Below, one piece after another: positions 44,616-53,694 of a stretch of DNA of 64,000 nt. The position numbers were made by a program, and so were the translations under genes. The stretch lies in contig CAYTUK010000006.1 of the NCBI GenBank assembly GCA_964441285.1, positions 1-64,000 on the forward strand, written 5' to 3'. Within the stretch, counting starts at the first letter, position 1; the number at the start of each line of letters is the position of its first letter. The stretch is from S010-25 sp964441285 (GTDB lineage: Bacteria > Pseudomonadota > Gammaproteobacteria > SZUA-229). The notes under the pieces were generated by a model that was given only the letters and a program-made list of their open reading frames with translations, searched no databases and was not told the origin of the DNA.

Positions 44616-46157
44616 CTAATATACGCCGTCATTTTTAAATTTTTCTAATGCGAATTTCATTTCGGCTGCAAGCGAAGCATTATAGTCGCCCGTTGCATTA
44701 ATCTTATCCATTAACGCTGCGTGATTACTCTTCATATAGGCCAGCATTGCCGCTTCGAAAGCAACCACTTTCTTAACTTCAACATCGTTAAGGAAGCCTT
44801 CGTTTGCAGCAAACAGGGAAAGCGCCATTTCAGCAATCGATAAAGGTGAATATTGTGCCTGTTTCATCAGTTCAGTCATTCGTTCACCCAGCTCTATCTG
44901 GGCGCGGGTGACATCATCAAGATCCGAAGCAAATTGTGCAAAGGCTGCCAGCTCGCGGTACTGCGCCAATGCCAGACGAACACCGCCGCCTAATTTTTTA
45001 ATTATGTTTGTTTGTGCGGCACCACCGACTCGTGACACCGATAGACCCGCATTTATTGCTGGTCGAATACCCGCATTAAACAGGTCTGATTCAAGAAAGA
45101 TCTGACCATCCGTAATCGAAATAACATTCGTTGGCACAAAAGCAGAAACGTCACCATCCTGTGTTTCAATAATCGGTAATGCTGTCAAAGAACCCGTTTT
45201 ACCTTTCACTTTACCCTCGGTAAATTTTTCCACATAGTCAACATTCACCCGTGATGCACGTTCTAATAAACGTGAGTGCAGATAAAAAACATCCCCCGGA
45301 TAGGCTTCACGCCCTGGTGGTCGACGCAGTAACAATGACACCTGGCGATAGGCCCAGGCCTGCTTGGTAAGGTCATCATAAATGATGAGCGCATCCTCGC
45401 CACGGTCACGGAAATATTCACCCATAGTACAACCCGCATAAGGTGCAATGTATTGTAAAGCCGCCGATTCAGCCGCAGTGGCGGCCACTACAATACTATG
45501 TTCCATTGCGCCAAATTCTTCGAGTTTGCGTACAATGTTTGCCACCGTTGATGCTTTTTGGCCAATCGCCACATAAATACATTTCACGCCCGTGTTTGCC
45601 TGATTAATAATGGCGTCGATTGCCACCGCCGTTTTACCCGTCTGGCGGTCACCAATAATCAACTCGCGCTGACCACGGCCAATGGGTACCATTGCGTCAA
45701 TTGCTTTCAGGCCTGTCTGTACGGGCTGGTCTACCGATTTACGTTCAATCACACCCGGTGCAATCTTTTCAATCGGGGCGCTTAATTCTGTTTCAATCGG
45801 GCCTTTTCCGTCAATAGGATTCCCCAGTGCATCCACAACACGGCCAAGCAGGGCTTCACCGATAGGAACTTCGAGAATACGACCGGTACATTTTACCGTA
45901 TCGCCCTCGGAAAGATGACCATAAGCACCGAGAACCACCGCGCCTACGGAGTCACGTTCCAGATTAAGCGCCATCGCATAGGTATCACCCGGCAGTTCAA
46001 TCATTTCTCCCTGCATCGCATCGGCAAGCCCGTGAATACGCAGAATACCGTCAATCAGGCTAACAATGGTGCCCTCGGTACGCGCCTCTACTTTGGTCTC
46101 AAAGTTTTCGATTCTTGATTTAATCAGTTCACTGATTTCTGCTGGATTGAGTTGCAT
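44616..46157 (-). CDS. atpA: ATP synthase alpha chain
   Basis: 513 residues, the non-catalytic nucleotide-binding F1 subunit. The P-loop is ELIIGDRQTGKTAVAIDAII; IYDDLTKQAWAYRQVSLLLR and PAINAGLSVSRVGGAAQ are diagnostic. Same length as the E. coli protein. Ten bases separate it from atpH. Confidence 0.98.
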   Translation of the reverse strand: MQLNPAEISELIKSRIENFETKVEARTEGTIVSLIDGILRIHGLADAMQGEMIELPGDTYAMALNLERDSVGAVVLGAYGHLSEGDTVKCTGRILEVPIGEALLGRVVDALGNPIDGKGPIETELSAPIEKIAPGVIERKSVDQPVQTGLKAIDAMVPIGRGQRELIIGDRQTGKTAVAIDAIINQANTGVKCIYVAIGQKASTVANIVRKLEEFGAMEHSIVVAATAAESAALQYIAPYAGCTMGEYFRDRGEDALIIYDDLTKQAWAYRQVSLLLRRPPGREAYPGDVFYLHSRLLERASRVNVDYVEKFTEGKVKGKTGSLTALPIIETQDGDVSAFVPTNVISITDGQIFLESDLFNAGIRPAINAGLSVSRVGGAAQTNIIKKLGGGVRLALAQYRELAAFAQFASDLDDVTRAQIELGERMTELMKQAQYSPLSIAEMALSLFAANEGFLNDVEVKKVVAFEAAMLAYMKSNHAALMDKINATGDYNASLAAEMKFALEKFKNDGVY

Positions 46158-46167
46158 TGTGTGCCTC

Positions 46168-46719
46168 TTATCGCCCTAATGATAATGCCAGCGATTCAAG
46201 CTGAGATTTCATCGACGCATCAATAATGGTATCCCCGGCCTTGATTACTACACCACCAATCAGGTTTTTATTCACCTTTGTCGACAATGTGATATCACAA
46301 CCAAGTTTGTTTTTTAAGATATTGGTTATTTCGTCAGCTTGCTGTGTGGACAGCTCAAAGGCTGAGGTGAGTTCTGCTTCGATTTTATTCTCCGCTTTTG
46401 CACGCGCCGCTGCAAACAGTTCAGCAACGTCTGGCATCACTTTCAGGCGTTCATTTTCCGCCATTAAACGCACCAGATTTTGTTGTTGTAAGTTTAACCT
46501 GCCAGCCAGTATTTGAATAATATCTTCGCCTTTCTGCCGCTTACTCTTATTCGGATTATCAAGCAACTCACGCAGCTGTGGATTAACTACCACCGCAGCC
46601 AGGTTTGCCAGCGCATCACTCCATGCGTGTAAATTTTGTGGATCAGCCGCGGTAGTCTCTGTAACCAGGCTGTAAACAGCTTTTGCGTAAGGTCGCGCCA
46701 CCGTAGTGTAATCAGACAT
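46168..46719 (-). CDS. atpH: ATP synthase delta chain
   Basis: 183 residues, the stator subunit linking the b dimer to F1. Helical N-terminal domain (TTVARPYAKAVYSL), then a C-terminal end with KVNKNLIGGVVIKAGDTIID typical of delta/OSCP. Confidence 0.96.
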   Translation of the reverse strand: MSDYTTVARPYAKAVYSLVTETTAADPQNLHAWSDALANLAAVVVNPQLRELLDNPNKSKRQKGEDIIQILAGRLNLQQQNLVRLMAENERLKVMPDVAELFAAARAKAENKIEAELTSAFELSTQQADEITNILKNKLGCDITLSTKVNKNLIGGVVIKAGDTIIDASMKSQLESLALSLGR

Positions 46720-46747
46720 TCGACTTACCCCCGCCCGGTAAGACAGA

Positions 46748-47218
46748 TCATAGCTGCGTAGCCAGGTCGTTTAAAGCGCGGCTGTGCGCCTTTTTATCGA
46801 TCTCACGTTTGAGCACTTTCTCTGCGCCTGCAATCGCCAGAGTCACCACGTCCTGACGTAAATGTTCACGCGCGCGGTTAATTTCCTGTTCAATTTCAGC
46901 ATTGGCCCCGCTAACAATACGGCCAGCTTCAGATTTTGCATCCGTTTTTGCTGCTTCAACAATTTCACTGGCACGCTTTTGCGCCTGTGCAACAATATCC
47001 GATGCCTGTCCTTTAGCCGCTTTAATATGCTCTGCCGCACATTTCTCTGCCAGCACCTGCTCGTTTCTTCCTCTCTCGGCCGCCGCCAACCCATCGGCAA
47101 TTTCTTTACGGCGCGCCTCTAACGCATTCATAACCGGCGGCCAGATATAGCGCATACAAAACCAGACAAACAGTGCAAACGTAATGGACTGACCAATCAG
47201 GGTTAGGTTAATGTTCAT
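46748..47218 (-). CDS. atpF: ATP synthase b chain
   Basis: 156 residues. One N-terminal membrane helix (LIGQSITFALFVWFCMRYIW) followed by a long, Ala/Glu/Lys-rich amphipathic helix forming the peripheral stalk. Equal in length to E. coli b (156). Confidence 0.97.
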   Translation of the reverse strand: MNINLTLIGQSITFALFVWFCMRYIWPPVMNALEARRKEIADGLAAAERGRNEQVLAEKCAAEHIKAAKGQASDIVAQAQKRASEIVEAAKTDAKSEAGRIVSGANAEIEQEINRAREHLRQDVVTLAIAGAEKVLKREIDKKAHSRALNDLATQL

Positions 47219-47297
47219 GAACGAACTCCGCCTTCTCTCTTTTTATCGGTTTCTAATTTCACTGTGCTGCTTTGACAAGAGGTTAATTTGACAACAG

Positions 47298-47528
47298 CTA
47301 AACGACAGCAAAAAGAATATAGAAAGCGATACCAACACCAATCATCGGCACTGCATCAACCAGCCCCATGACGATAAAAAACTGTGTTCGTAGCATCGGC
47401 AATAACTCTGGCTGGCGTGCAATACCTTCAAGGAATCGCGCCCCCAGAATACCAATACCAACAGCCGCACCCAGTGCGCCCAAACCCAGCAACAGGGCAC
47501 CAGCAATATATAACAATGACGCTTCCAT
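47298..47528 (-). CDS. atpE: ATP synthase c chain
   Basis: 76-residue proteolipid of the membrane rotor ring. Two helices joined by ARQPEL; the ion-binding carboxylate is Asp58 in FIVMGLVDAVPMIGVG. Residues diagnostic of sodium-binding rings are not seen, so proton coupling is expected. Preceded by a 125-bp gap with a tandem repeat. Confidence 0.98.
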   Translation of the reverse strand: MEASLLYIAGALLLGLGALGAAVGIGILGARFLEGIARQPELLPMLRTQFFIVMGLVDAVPMIGVGIAFYILFAVV

Positions 47529-47576
47529 TGTATTCTCCTAAAAATTAAACTAAACACTTAAAAAATAAAATTCTAA

Positions 47577-47650
47577 AACCAGTTTTAACCTAACCAATTT
47601 TAACCTAACCAGCTTTAACTTAACCAGTTCAATCTGACCAGCTCAACCCG
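47577..47650. repeat. Tandem repeat, 15-bp period, between atpE and atpB
   Basis: Five consecutive, increasingly diverged units: AACCAGTTTTAACCT, AACCAATTTTAACCT, AACCAGCTTTAACTT, AACCAGTTCAATCTG and ACCAGCTCAACCCG (14 bases). The gap carries no gene. It lies inside the atp transcript, where the intercistronic region upstream of atpE controls c-subunit translation in E. coli. Confidence 0.8.
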
Positions 47651-47653
47651 ACA

Positions 47654-48556
47654 TTAATGTGAGTGATGCGCCATCTCCATATACACAACCGTCAGCGTCA
47701 TAAATATAAACGCCTGCAACAAGACAATTAAAACATGGAAAACTGCCCATGCCCATTGCAATATACCACCAAAAATACCTAGCGCCATACCATTGCTGTA
47801 TAAAAGAGCAATCAAAATAAAGATCATTTCACCTGCGTAGATGTTGCCAAATAGTCGCAATGATAGAGAAACGGGCTTTGATACTAAGCCGACAAACTCA
47901 AGAAAAAAGTTAATCGGTAAAAACAGAAGCTTAACCAGCGGATTTTTTGCTTCGAAGGGTTGCAGCGTCAACTCACCAAGGAAGCCACCAACACCCTTAT
48001 TTTTAATACTATAGTAAAGTGTCAGCACAAAAACAGATAGTGACATGCCAAAAGTGGCATTCGGATCAGCCGTTGGTACGACACGGAAGAAAACATGATG
48101 TGGATTCATGCCTAACGCAGTTTCACCAACCAGACCAGCAAGCGAGGGCAGCCAGTCTATCGGTACAATATCCATCAGATTCATTAATAAAATCCAGATA
48201 AACAACGTCAGAGCCATCGGTGCAACCAGTGGATTTTCTGCGGTAAAAGATCCACGTACATTCGTATCAATAAACTCAATAATCCATTCAACAAAATTTT
48301 GCAATCCGCCAGGGACACCTGCAGTTGCCGTTTTTGCTGCGTGCCTGAAGACGAGGAGAAACAACACGCCCAGGAAAATAGACCAGAACATGGTGTCAAC
48401 ATGAACTGCCATAAATCCCATGCTACTGGCTTCCTTTGCTGTATGCGCAAAGCCCCAGGAACCAGCATGCTCAAAACCTTCTGGAATTTTTCCATAGGTT
48501 AAATTCTGCAAGTGATGCTTGATATACTGGCTGGCTGTGAGGGTTTCACCCGACAT
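47654..48556 (-). CDS. atpB: ATP synthase a chain
   Basis: 300 residues, the membrane stator subunit with the proton half-channels. The essential arginine lies in the conserved helix KPVSLSLRLFGNIYAGEMIF; NLMDIVPIDWLPS is also typical. The N-terminus has a longer soluble stretch than E. coli (271 residues): about 60 residues before the first membrane helix. Confidence 0.96.
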   Translation of the reverse strand: MSGETLTASQYIKHHLQNLTYGKIPEGFEHAGSWGFAHTAKEASSMGFMAVHVDTMFWSIFLGVLFLLVFRHAAKTATAGVPGGLQNFVEWIIEFIDTNVRGSFTAENPLVAPMALTLFIWILLMNLMDIVPIDWLPSLAGLVGETALGMNPHHVFFRVVPTADPNATFGMSLSVFVLTLYYSIKNKGVGGFLGELTLQPFEAKNPLVKLLFLPINFFLEFVGLVSKPVSLSLRLFGNIYAGEMIFILIALLYSNGMALGIFGGILQWAWAVFHVLIVLLQAFIFMTLTVVYMEMAHHSH

Positions 48557-48559
48557 ATT

Positions 48560-48970
48560 TTAGTTCTCGTTTCCTGACACCGGACCAAATGTGTTCACGA
48601 TAGCCGGTGTTATGTGTACTAAAAAATAAATCACTAATAAAACGGCGATATTGACCGGCCTTATCAGCACAAAGGCCATCATAAATAATGCCCCCGTCAA
48701 TAGAAATCGATATAGTTCTCCCACATAAAAAACGGCGAGCAGGGTAGCTGGGGAATCGCCCCCGCTTTTGCCAAATACTTTCAGTGCAAACCACGCATTC
48801 GCCAGCGTCGCAATTAACCCTCCCGCCAGGGCAGAATAACAGGCTGTCCAGTTATAACCTAACAAAAAAAAGGAAACTACTAGTGTGGTTATAAGTTGCG
48901 CGCTAACAAACCTGCGCGCCTGTTTTTGCGAATCCTTTAATGACTGACTCTCCGGTACAGACACTGACAT
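48560..48970 (-). CDS. atpI: ATP synthase accessory protein I
   Basis: 136 residues with four membrane helices (for example FVSAQLITTLVVSFFLLGYN). AtpI assists c-ring assembly and heads atp operons in gammaproteobacteria. It starts 3 bases upstream of the atpB stop-to-start gap. Confidence 0.9.
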   Translation of the reverse strand: MSVSVPESQSLKDSQKQARRFVSAQLITTLVVSFFLLGYNWTACYSALAGGLIATLANAWFALKVFGKSGGDSPATLLAVFYVGELYRFLLTGALFMMAFVLIRPVNIAVLLVIYFLVHITPAIVNTFGPVSGNEN

Positions 48971-49020
48971 TAACTATCCACCTCAGTAATATACGGTATG
49001 GGGCGGCACATTGCGCGCGA

Positions 49021-49050
49021 ATTATATAGGAGAGCACTATTCAAGGTCAA
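49021..49050 (-). promoter_or_regulatory. Probable sigma-70 promoter of the atp operon
   Basis: Read on the minus strand: TTGACC (49050-49045), an 18-bp spacer, and TATAAT (49026-49021), a perfect -10 with a 5/6 -35. It lies 51 bp upstream of the atpI start in the 200-bp atpI-parB gap, which holds no gene. Confidence 0.65.
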
Positions 49051-49170
49051 GATAACACCCGCCACATAAATAACTTCTATGGATTGCATTAAAACCTGCT
49101 CTGTTAACTATAAAATTGATTTTTAATGGCGCTACCTGTCGAGTTCAGGGATTGATAATGTATCCATAAA

Positions 49171-50040
49171 TTACGCCTCAATTTTACTTAGAATACCCTC
49201 CAGCACTTCCAGACTAGTATAGCTAATTTCAAGACAACCTTTACCTTTTGATCGCTGCCGAATCAAAACAGGCGCACCAAGTGATTCAGATAATCGATTT
49301 TCCAGCCGTTGAATATCCGGGTCTTTTTTAACCACTTTTGGTTGCACTGATGGATTTGAAAGCTTCCTTACCAGCGCCTCCGTTTCTCGCACTGAGAGTT
49401 TTTTTCTGACGACTTCTTTTGCTGCATGACTTTGCTCCGTGCCGCCAACACCAAGCAGTGCACGTGCATGCCCCATATCTATTTTACGTGTGGCCAGTAG
49501 TTCTTTTACTTCCACATTTAGCTCCTGCAGACGCAACAGGTTACTCACTGAAGCCCGTGATCTTGCCACCGTATCAGCCACCTGCTGATGCGTCATGGCA
49601 AATTCATCAATCAGGCGCTTTAGCGCGGTAGATTCTTCCAGTGGATTTAAATTTTCGCGCTGAATATTTTCAATAAGTGAAACCACCGCAGCGGTCTGGT
49701 CATTAAACCTTTTAACCACCGCTGGAATCTGCGATAACCCTGCTTTTTGGCTCGCCCGCCAGCGCCTTTCACCAGCAACAATCTCATAACGACCACCACG
49801 CCCTACCGCTGGACGCACAACAATCGGTTGCACAACACCCTGTGTTGCAATTGAGTCCGCCAGTTCCTGCAACGCATCTTCATCAAAATGTTTGCGTGGT
49901 TGCCAGGGGCCGCGCTGAATCAGGTCGACATCAATAAGGCATAGCTCATCATCCGTTTTTGGCTCCAGCATGGTGTCAACATCACTATTCCCCAGCAGTG
50001 CGGTTAAACCACGACCCAGCCCTTTTCTTTTTATTGCCAT
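49171..50040 (-). CDS. parB: Chromosome-partitioning protein ParB
   Basis: 289 residues. The ParB/Srx CTPase domain has the conserved GERRWRASQKAGL (GERRxRA) and PWQPRKHFDEDAL; the helix-turn-helix is MTHQQVADTVARSRASVSNL; the C-terminal dimerisation domain follows. It binds parS sites near the origin. No perfect parS site was found in the window by eye. Confidence 0.96.
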   Translation of the reverse strand: MAIKRKGLGRGLTALLGNSDVDTMLEPKTDDELCLIDVDLIQRGPWQPRKHFDEDALQELADSIATQGVVQPIVVRPAVGRGGRYEIVAGERRWRASQKAGLSQIPAVVKRFNDQTAAVVSLIENIQRENLNPLEESTALKRLIDEFAMTHQQVADTVARSRASVSNLLRLQELNVEVKELLATRKIDMGHARALLGVGGTEQSHAAKEVVRKKLSVRETEALVRKLSNPSVQPKVVKKDPDIQRLENRLSESLGAPVLIRQRSKGKGCLEISYTSLEVLEGILSKIEA

Positions 50041-50048
50041 ATTAAATC

Positions 50049-50837
50049 CTATACCTGCTGCAGCGTATTATGTTTACTTTCGCGACGTAACATCTCACCC
50101 GCCAACGCCAGATAGGCAAGCGCACCACGCGAGGTTTTTTCGTATAGCAGGGCGGGCAGGCCGTGACTCGGCGCTTCTGCCAAACGCACATTTCGAGGCA
50201 CGATGGTGCGATAGACACGATCACCAAAATGCTCGATTAACTGCGCGGACACATCATTTGACAGTGTGTTTCTGGGATCAAACATGGTACGGAGCAAACC
50301 TTCTATCTGCAAAGCCGGGTTTACTGATGAGCGCACCTGCTCAATGGTTTCCATTAATGCGGTCAGGCCTTCCAGCGCATAATATTCACACTGCATCGGT
50401 ATAATGACACCATCAGAGGCGACCAGTGCGTTAAGTGTCAGCATATTCAGGGCGGGCGGGCAATCAATCAAGACATAATCATATTCATTTTTAATTGGTG
50501 CGATGGCCTCTTTAAGCCGTTGCTCGGCATTGTCTGCACGCATTAACTCAACTTCTGCTGCGGTCATATCGGCATTGGCCGGTAATAAATCAATGCCGAC
50601 ATTTTCAATATGATGCACCGCTTTATGCACGTCCAGGCCATCGAGTAAGACATCACAGAAAGTCTTATCCAGTGAGGCTTTATCGACACCGACACCCATG
50701 GTGGCGTTGCCCTGCGGATCCAGATCAATCATCAGGATTTTACGCCGGGTCGCGGCCAGTGAAGCAGCGAGGTTAACGCTGGTCGTGGTTTTACCAACGC
50801 CTCCTTTTTGATTGGCCAGTGCAAGTACTTTTGACAT
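50049..50837 (-). CDS. parA: Chromosome-partitioning ATPase ParA (Soj)
   Basis: 262 residues. Deviant Walker A is KGGVGKTTTSVNLAASLA; Walker B lies in DYVLIDCPPALNMLTLNAL. Overlapping context with parB (8-bp gap) and rsmG, as usual beside the origin. Confidence 0.96.
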   Translation of the reverse strand: MSKVLALANQKGGVGKTTTSVNLAASLAATRRKILMIDLDPQGNATMGVGVDKASLDKTFCDVLLDGLDVHKAVHHIENVGIDLLPANADMTAAEVELMRADNAEQRLKEAIAPIKNEYDYVLIDCPPALNMLTLNALVASDGVIIPMQCEYYALEGLTALMETIEQVRSSVNPALQIEGLLRTMFDPRNTLSNDVSAQLIEHFGDRVYRTIVPRNVRLAEAPSHGLPALLYEKTSRGALAYLALAGEMLRRESKHNTLQQV

Positions 50838-50860
50838 ATGTATCCAATATCTAAAATTAT

Positions 50861-51496
50861 CTAACTTTTTCTAATTTCAAGGAGGTGGCGCGCTGCATCC
50901 AGCCCGGCAACGTCCAGTTCATAGCTTTCCAGCAAGGTATAACCCTGTGTATTAATCTGTTCATCCCGTTTACCCTGCATTACCAGAATGTGCGTGTTTT
51001 CATTCTGCAAATGTGCCGTACCAAGAAGAATGTTATCCGTCGTTGCATACGCTCTTGCGGTGATAATATCGAAGTATATCCCATGTTCCACCTGCATTGC
51101 CGGATAGTCTTCAACACGTTGATTAATTATTTCAACATTATTCAATTTTAAATCAATTTTCACCTGCATTAGAAAGCGGGTTTTTTTACCGTTACTGTCG
51201 ATTAACACAAATTGTTTATCGGGGCTGGTAATGGCAAAGGGAATGCCCGGCAAGCCCGCGCCACTGCCCACATCAAGGACAGTTTTGCCCTCCAGATAGG
51301 GCTGCACCACCAGGCTATCGAGCAGGTGCTTGCTAACCATCGCTTCTACGTCACGAATGGCGGTGAGATTAAAGGTCTTATTCCAGCGTGCAATTAGCTG
51401 AATATAATGTATCAGCTTCTGCTGCACCGGAACCGGGTAAAATAGCCCCATTGCTTTGAGACCGGCGGCAAGCTGCAAACGCAGGGGCTCTTTCAA
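50861..51496 (-). CDS. rsmG: 16S rRNA (guanine527-N7)-methyltransferase
   Basis: 211 residues. The SAM motif is TVLDVGSGAGLPGIPFAITS; N-terminal HYIQLIARWNKTFNLTAI is the family signature. It lies 6 bp after the mnmG stop, as in many gammaproteobacteria. Confidence 0.96.
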   Translation of the reverse strand: MKEPLRLQLAAGLKAMGLFYPVPVQQKLIHYIQLIARWNKTFNLTAIRDVEAMVSKHLLDSLVVQPYLEGKTVLDVGSGAGLPGIPFAITSPDKQFVLIDSNGKKTRFLMQVKIDLKLNNVEIINQRVEDYPAMQVEHGIYFDIITARAYATTDNILLGTAHLQNENTHILVMQGKRDEQINTQGYTLLESYELDVAGLDAARHLLEIRKS

Positions 51497-51502
51497 ACCG
51501 CG

Positions 51503-53386
51503 CTATCCATTAACTTTTTTCAAATGCACCAGCAATAATGAAATGGCTGCGGGCGTAATACCAGGAATACGACCCGCCTGACCGATGGTCTCCGGTCGAT
51601 GGTCGGTTAATTTTTGACACACTTCTGCCGATAAACCCCGTACTTTCTGGTAGTCAATGACATTGGGAATCCTGGTTTTTTTATGCCGCCGTGTTTTGTC
51701 TATTTCGTCCTGCTGACGATGTAAATAACCGGCATACTTTGCCTGAATTTCAACCTGTTCGGCAACACTGCTGGTTATATTTTTACCTTCACCAATAATC
51801 TCCGTTAAGGTCGCATAATCCATTTCAGGGCGGCGTAATAAATCATCGGCTTTATAATTCCTTTGCAACGGTTTCTCAAACCGGATTGATAATAATTTTG
51901 CCTGTGACGAATCTGGAAGCACATTATGACACGCCAGGCGCTGCTGTTCATTAATAATGGCCTTTCGTTTTTGGTCAAATTGTCGCCAATGCGCATCATT
52001 AATCAGACCCATTTCTCGTGCCTGCTCGGTCAGTCGCAAATCCGCATTATCTTCACGCAGGATCAGGCGATACTCCGCACGGGAGGTAAACATTCGGTAC
52101 GGCTCCTGTGTACCCAGAGTGACCAGATCGTCCACCAATACACCGATATAGGCCTGCTCACGCCCCGGTGTCCAGGCAGCTTTGTCCTGTACCTGGCGCG
52201 CCGCGTTGATTGCAGCAAGCAAACCCTGTGCTCCTGCCTCTTCGTAGCCGGTCGTACCGTTAATCTGCCCGGCAAAAAACAGGCCATTGATAAATCGGGT
52301 TTCCAGCGAGGAGGTTAAATCACGGGGATCAAAAAAATCATACTCAATTGCATAGCCGGGACGGGTAATGTGGGCATTTTCAAAGCCTTTCATGGAACGC
52401 ACAAACTCAAGCTGTAGATCAAACGGCAGACTGGTCGAAATGCCATTAGGATAAACCTCGTTCGTGGTTAAACCTTCTGGTTCAATGAATATCTGATGTG
52501 AGGTTTTATCGGCAAAGCGCACCACCTTGTCTTCAATTGAAGGACAGTAACGCGGCCCGACACCTTCAATCACACCGCTATACATTGGCGAACGATGCAG
52601 ACCCTGACGAATAATATCGTGAGTGCGCGCATTGGTGTGGGTGATATGGCAACTGATCTGCCGTGGATGCTGAGCAACCGAGCCGGTATAGGAAAAAACT
52701 GGTAACGGAGTATCACCCGGCTGTTCTGCCAATGCAGAATAATCGATACTGCGACTATCTATACGCGGCGGTGTGCCAGTTTTAAGCCGCGAAACACGAA
52801 ACGGTAAATCACGCAGACGATTGGCCAGTGCGATAGAAGGCGGGTCCCCCGCACGACCCGCTGAATAGTGACTGTCACCGATATGAATTAAGCCGCCAAG
52901 AAAAGTGCCCACGGTTAATACCACGGTTCGGGTTTTAAACTTCAGCCCCATCTGCGTGACCACACCTGTCACCCGTTCAGCGCCATCGACTGTCTCAACG
53001 ATCAGATCATCAACCGCTTGCTGAAAAATAGAAAGATTTACCTGGTTTTCAAGCGCTTCGCGCACGGCAGCTTTATACAGTATCCGGTCGGTCTGTGCCC
53101 GCGTAGCACGTACCGCAGGCCCTTTGCGGCGATTTAAAATGCGCAACTGGATACCGCCCCTGTCAGCCGCTTTTGCCATAATACCACCCATGGCATCAAT
53201 TTCCTTCACCAGATGACCTTTGCCAATACCACCGATAGCCGGGTTACAGCTCATCTGACCCAGCGTTTCGATGTTATGCGTCAATAACAGGGTTTTCACC
53301 CCCATGCGCGCAGCCGCCAGCGCGGCCTCAGTGCCAGCATGGCCCCCGCCAATAACGATAACATCAAATGAATCTGCATAAAACAT
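51503..53386 (-). CDS. mnmG: tRNA uridine 5-carboxymethylaminomethyl modification enzyme MnmG
   Basis: 627 residues (E. coli 629). FAD-binding VIVIGGGHAGTEAALAAARM at the N-terminus, CNPAIGGIGKGHLVKEIDAM, the RYCPSIEDKVVRFADK motif and GQINGTTGYEEAGAQGLLA. Works with MnmE on wobble uridine 34. First gene of mnmG-rsmG-parAB. Confidence 0.97.
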   Translation of the reverse strand: MFYADSFDVIVIGGGHAGTEAALAAARMGVKTLLLTHNIETLGQMSCNPAIGGIGKGHLVKEIDAMGGIMAKAADRGGIQLRILNRRKGPAVRATRAQTDRILYKAAVREALENQVNLSIFQQAVDDLIVETVDGAERVTGVVTQMGLKFKTRTVVLTVGTFLGGLIHIGDSHYSAGRAGDPPSIALANRLRDLPFRVSRLKTGTPPRIDSRSIDYSALAEQPGDTPLPVFSYTGSVAQHPRQISCHITHTNARTHDIIRQGLHRSPMYSGVIEGVGPRYCPSIEDKVVRFADKTSHQIFIEPEGLTTNEVYPNGISTSLPFDLQLEFVRSMKGFENAHITRPGYAIEYDFFDPRDLTSSLETRFINGLFFAGQINGTTGYEEAGAQGLLAAINAARQVQDKAAWTPGREQAYIGVLVDDLVTLGTQEPYRMFTSRAEYRLILREDNADLRLTEQAREMGLINDAHWRQFDQKRKAIINEQQRLACHNVLPDSSQAKLLSIRFEKPLQRNYKADDLLRRPEMDYATLTEIIGEGKNITSSVAEQVEIQAKYAGYLHRQQDEIDKTRRHKKTRIPNVIDYQKVRGLSAEVCQKLTDHRPETIGQAGRIPGITPAAISLLLVHLKKVNG

Positions 53387-53694
53387 GGTAATTGTCTATA
53401 TTGTACTTTAATAAGTGTATTTTTAACTCTGCTACAGCAGGAAAAGGTGCTGCAGACAAAGTTCTCATATTAAAACTAAAGCGGTAAATTATAAACCAGA
53501 ACAGCCCGCTGTTTAATAAAAACATCGTGCTTATATCTATTAGGAGCCTGAATCCATAGTCAATTAACTCCGCTTATATTTAAACATAAATATATTTTAT
53601 GGGCGCTTTAATAATGCTGATTAGTTTTCCTGCTCTGGTTGGCGTACAGTAAGTCGATGATTTCACCTCTGTCAATTCCTTATAAAGGCCATCA
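53387..53694. promoter_or_regulatory. Divergent mnmG / soeA intergenic region
   Basis: 308 bp without a gene, AT-rich, between divergent mnmG and soeA. It must hold both promoters. No DnaA-box cluster, parS or long inverted repeat was recognised. A modest ribosome site (AAAGGCC) precedes soeA. Confidence 0.5.
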
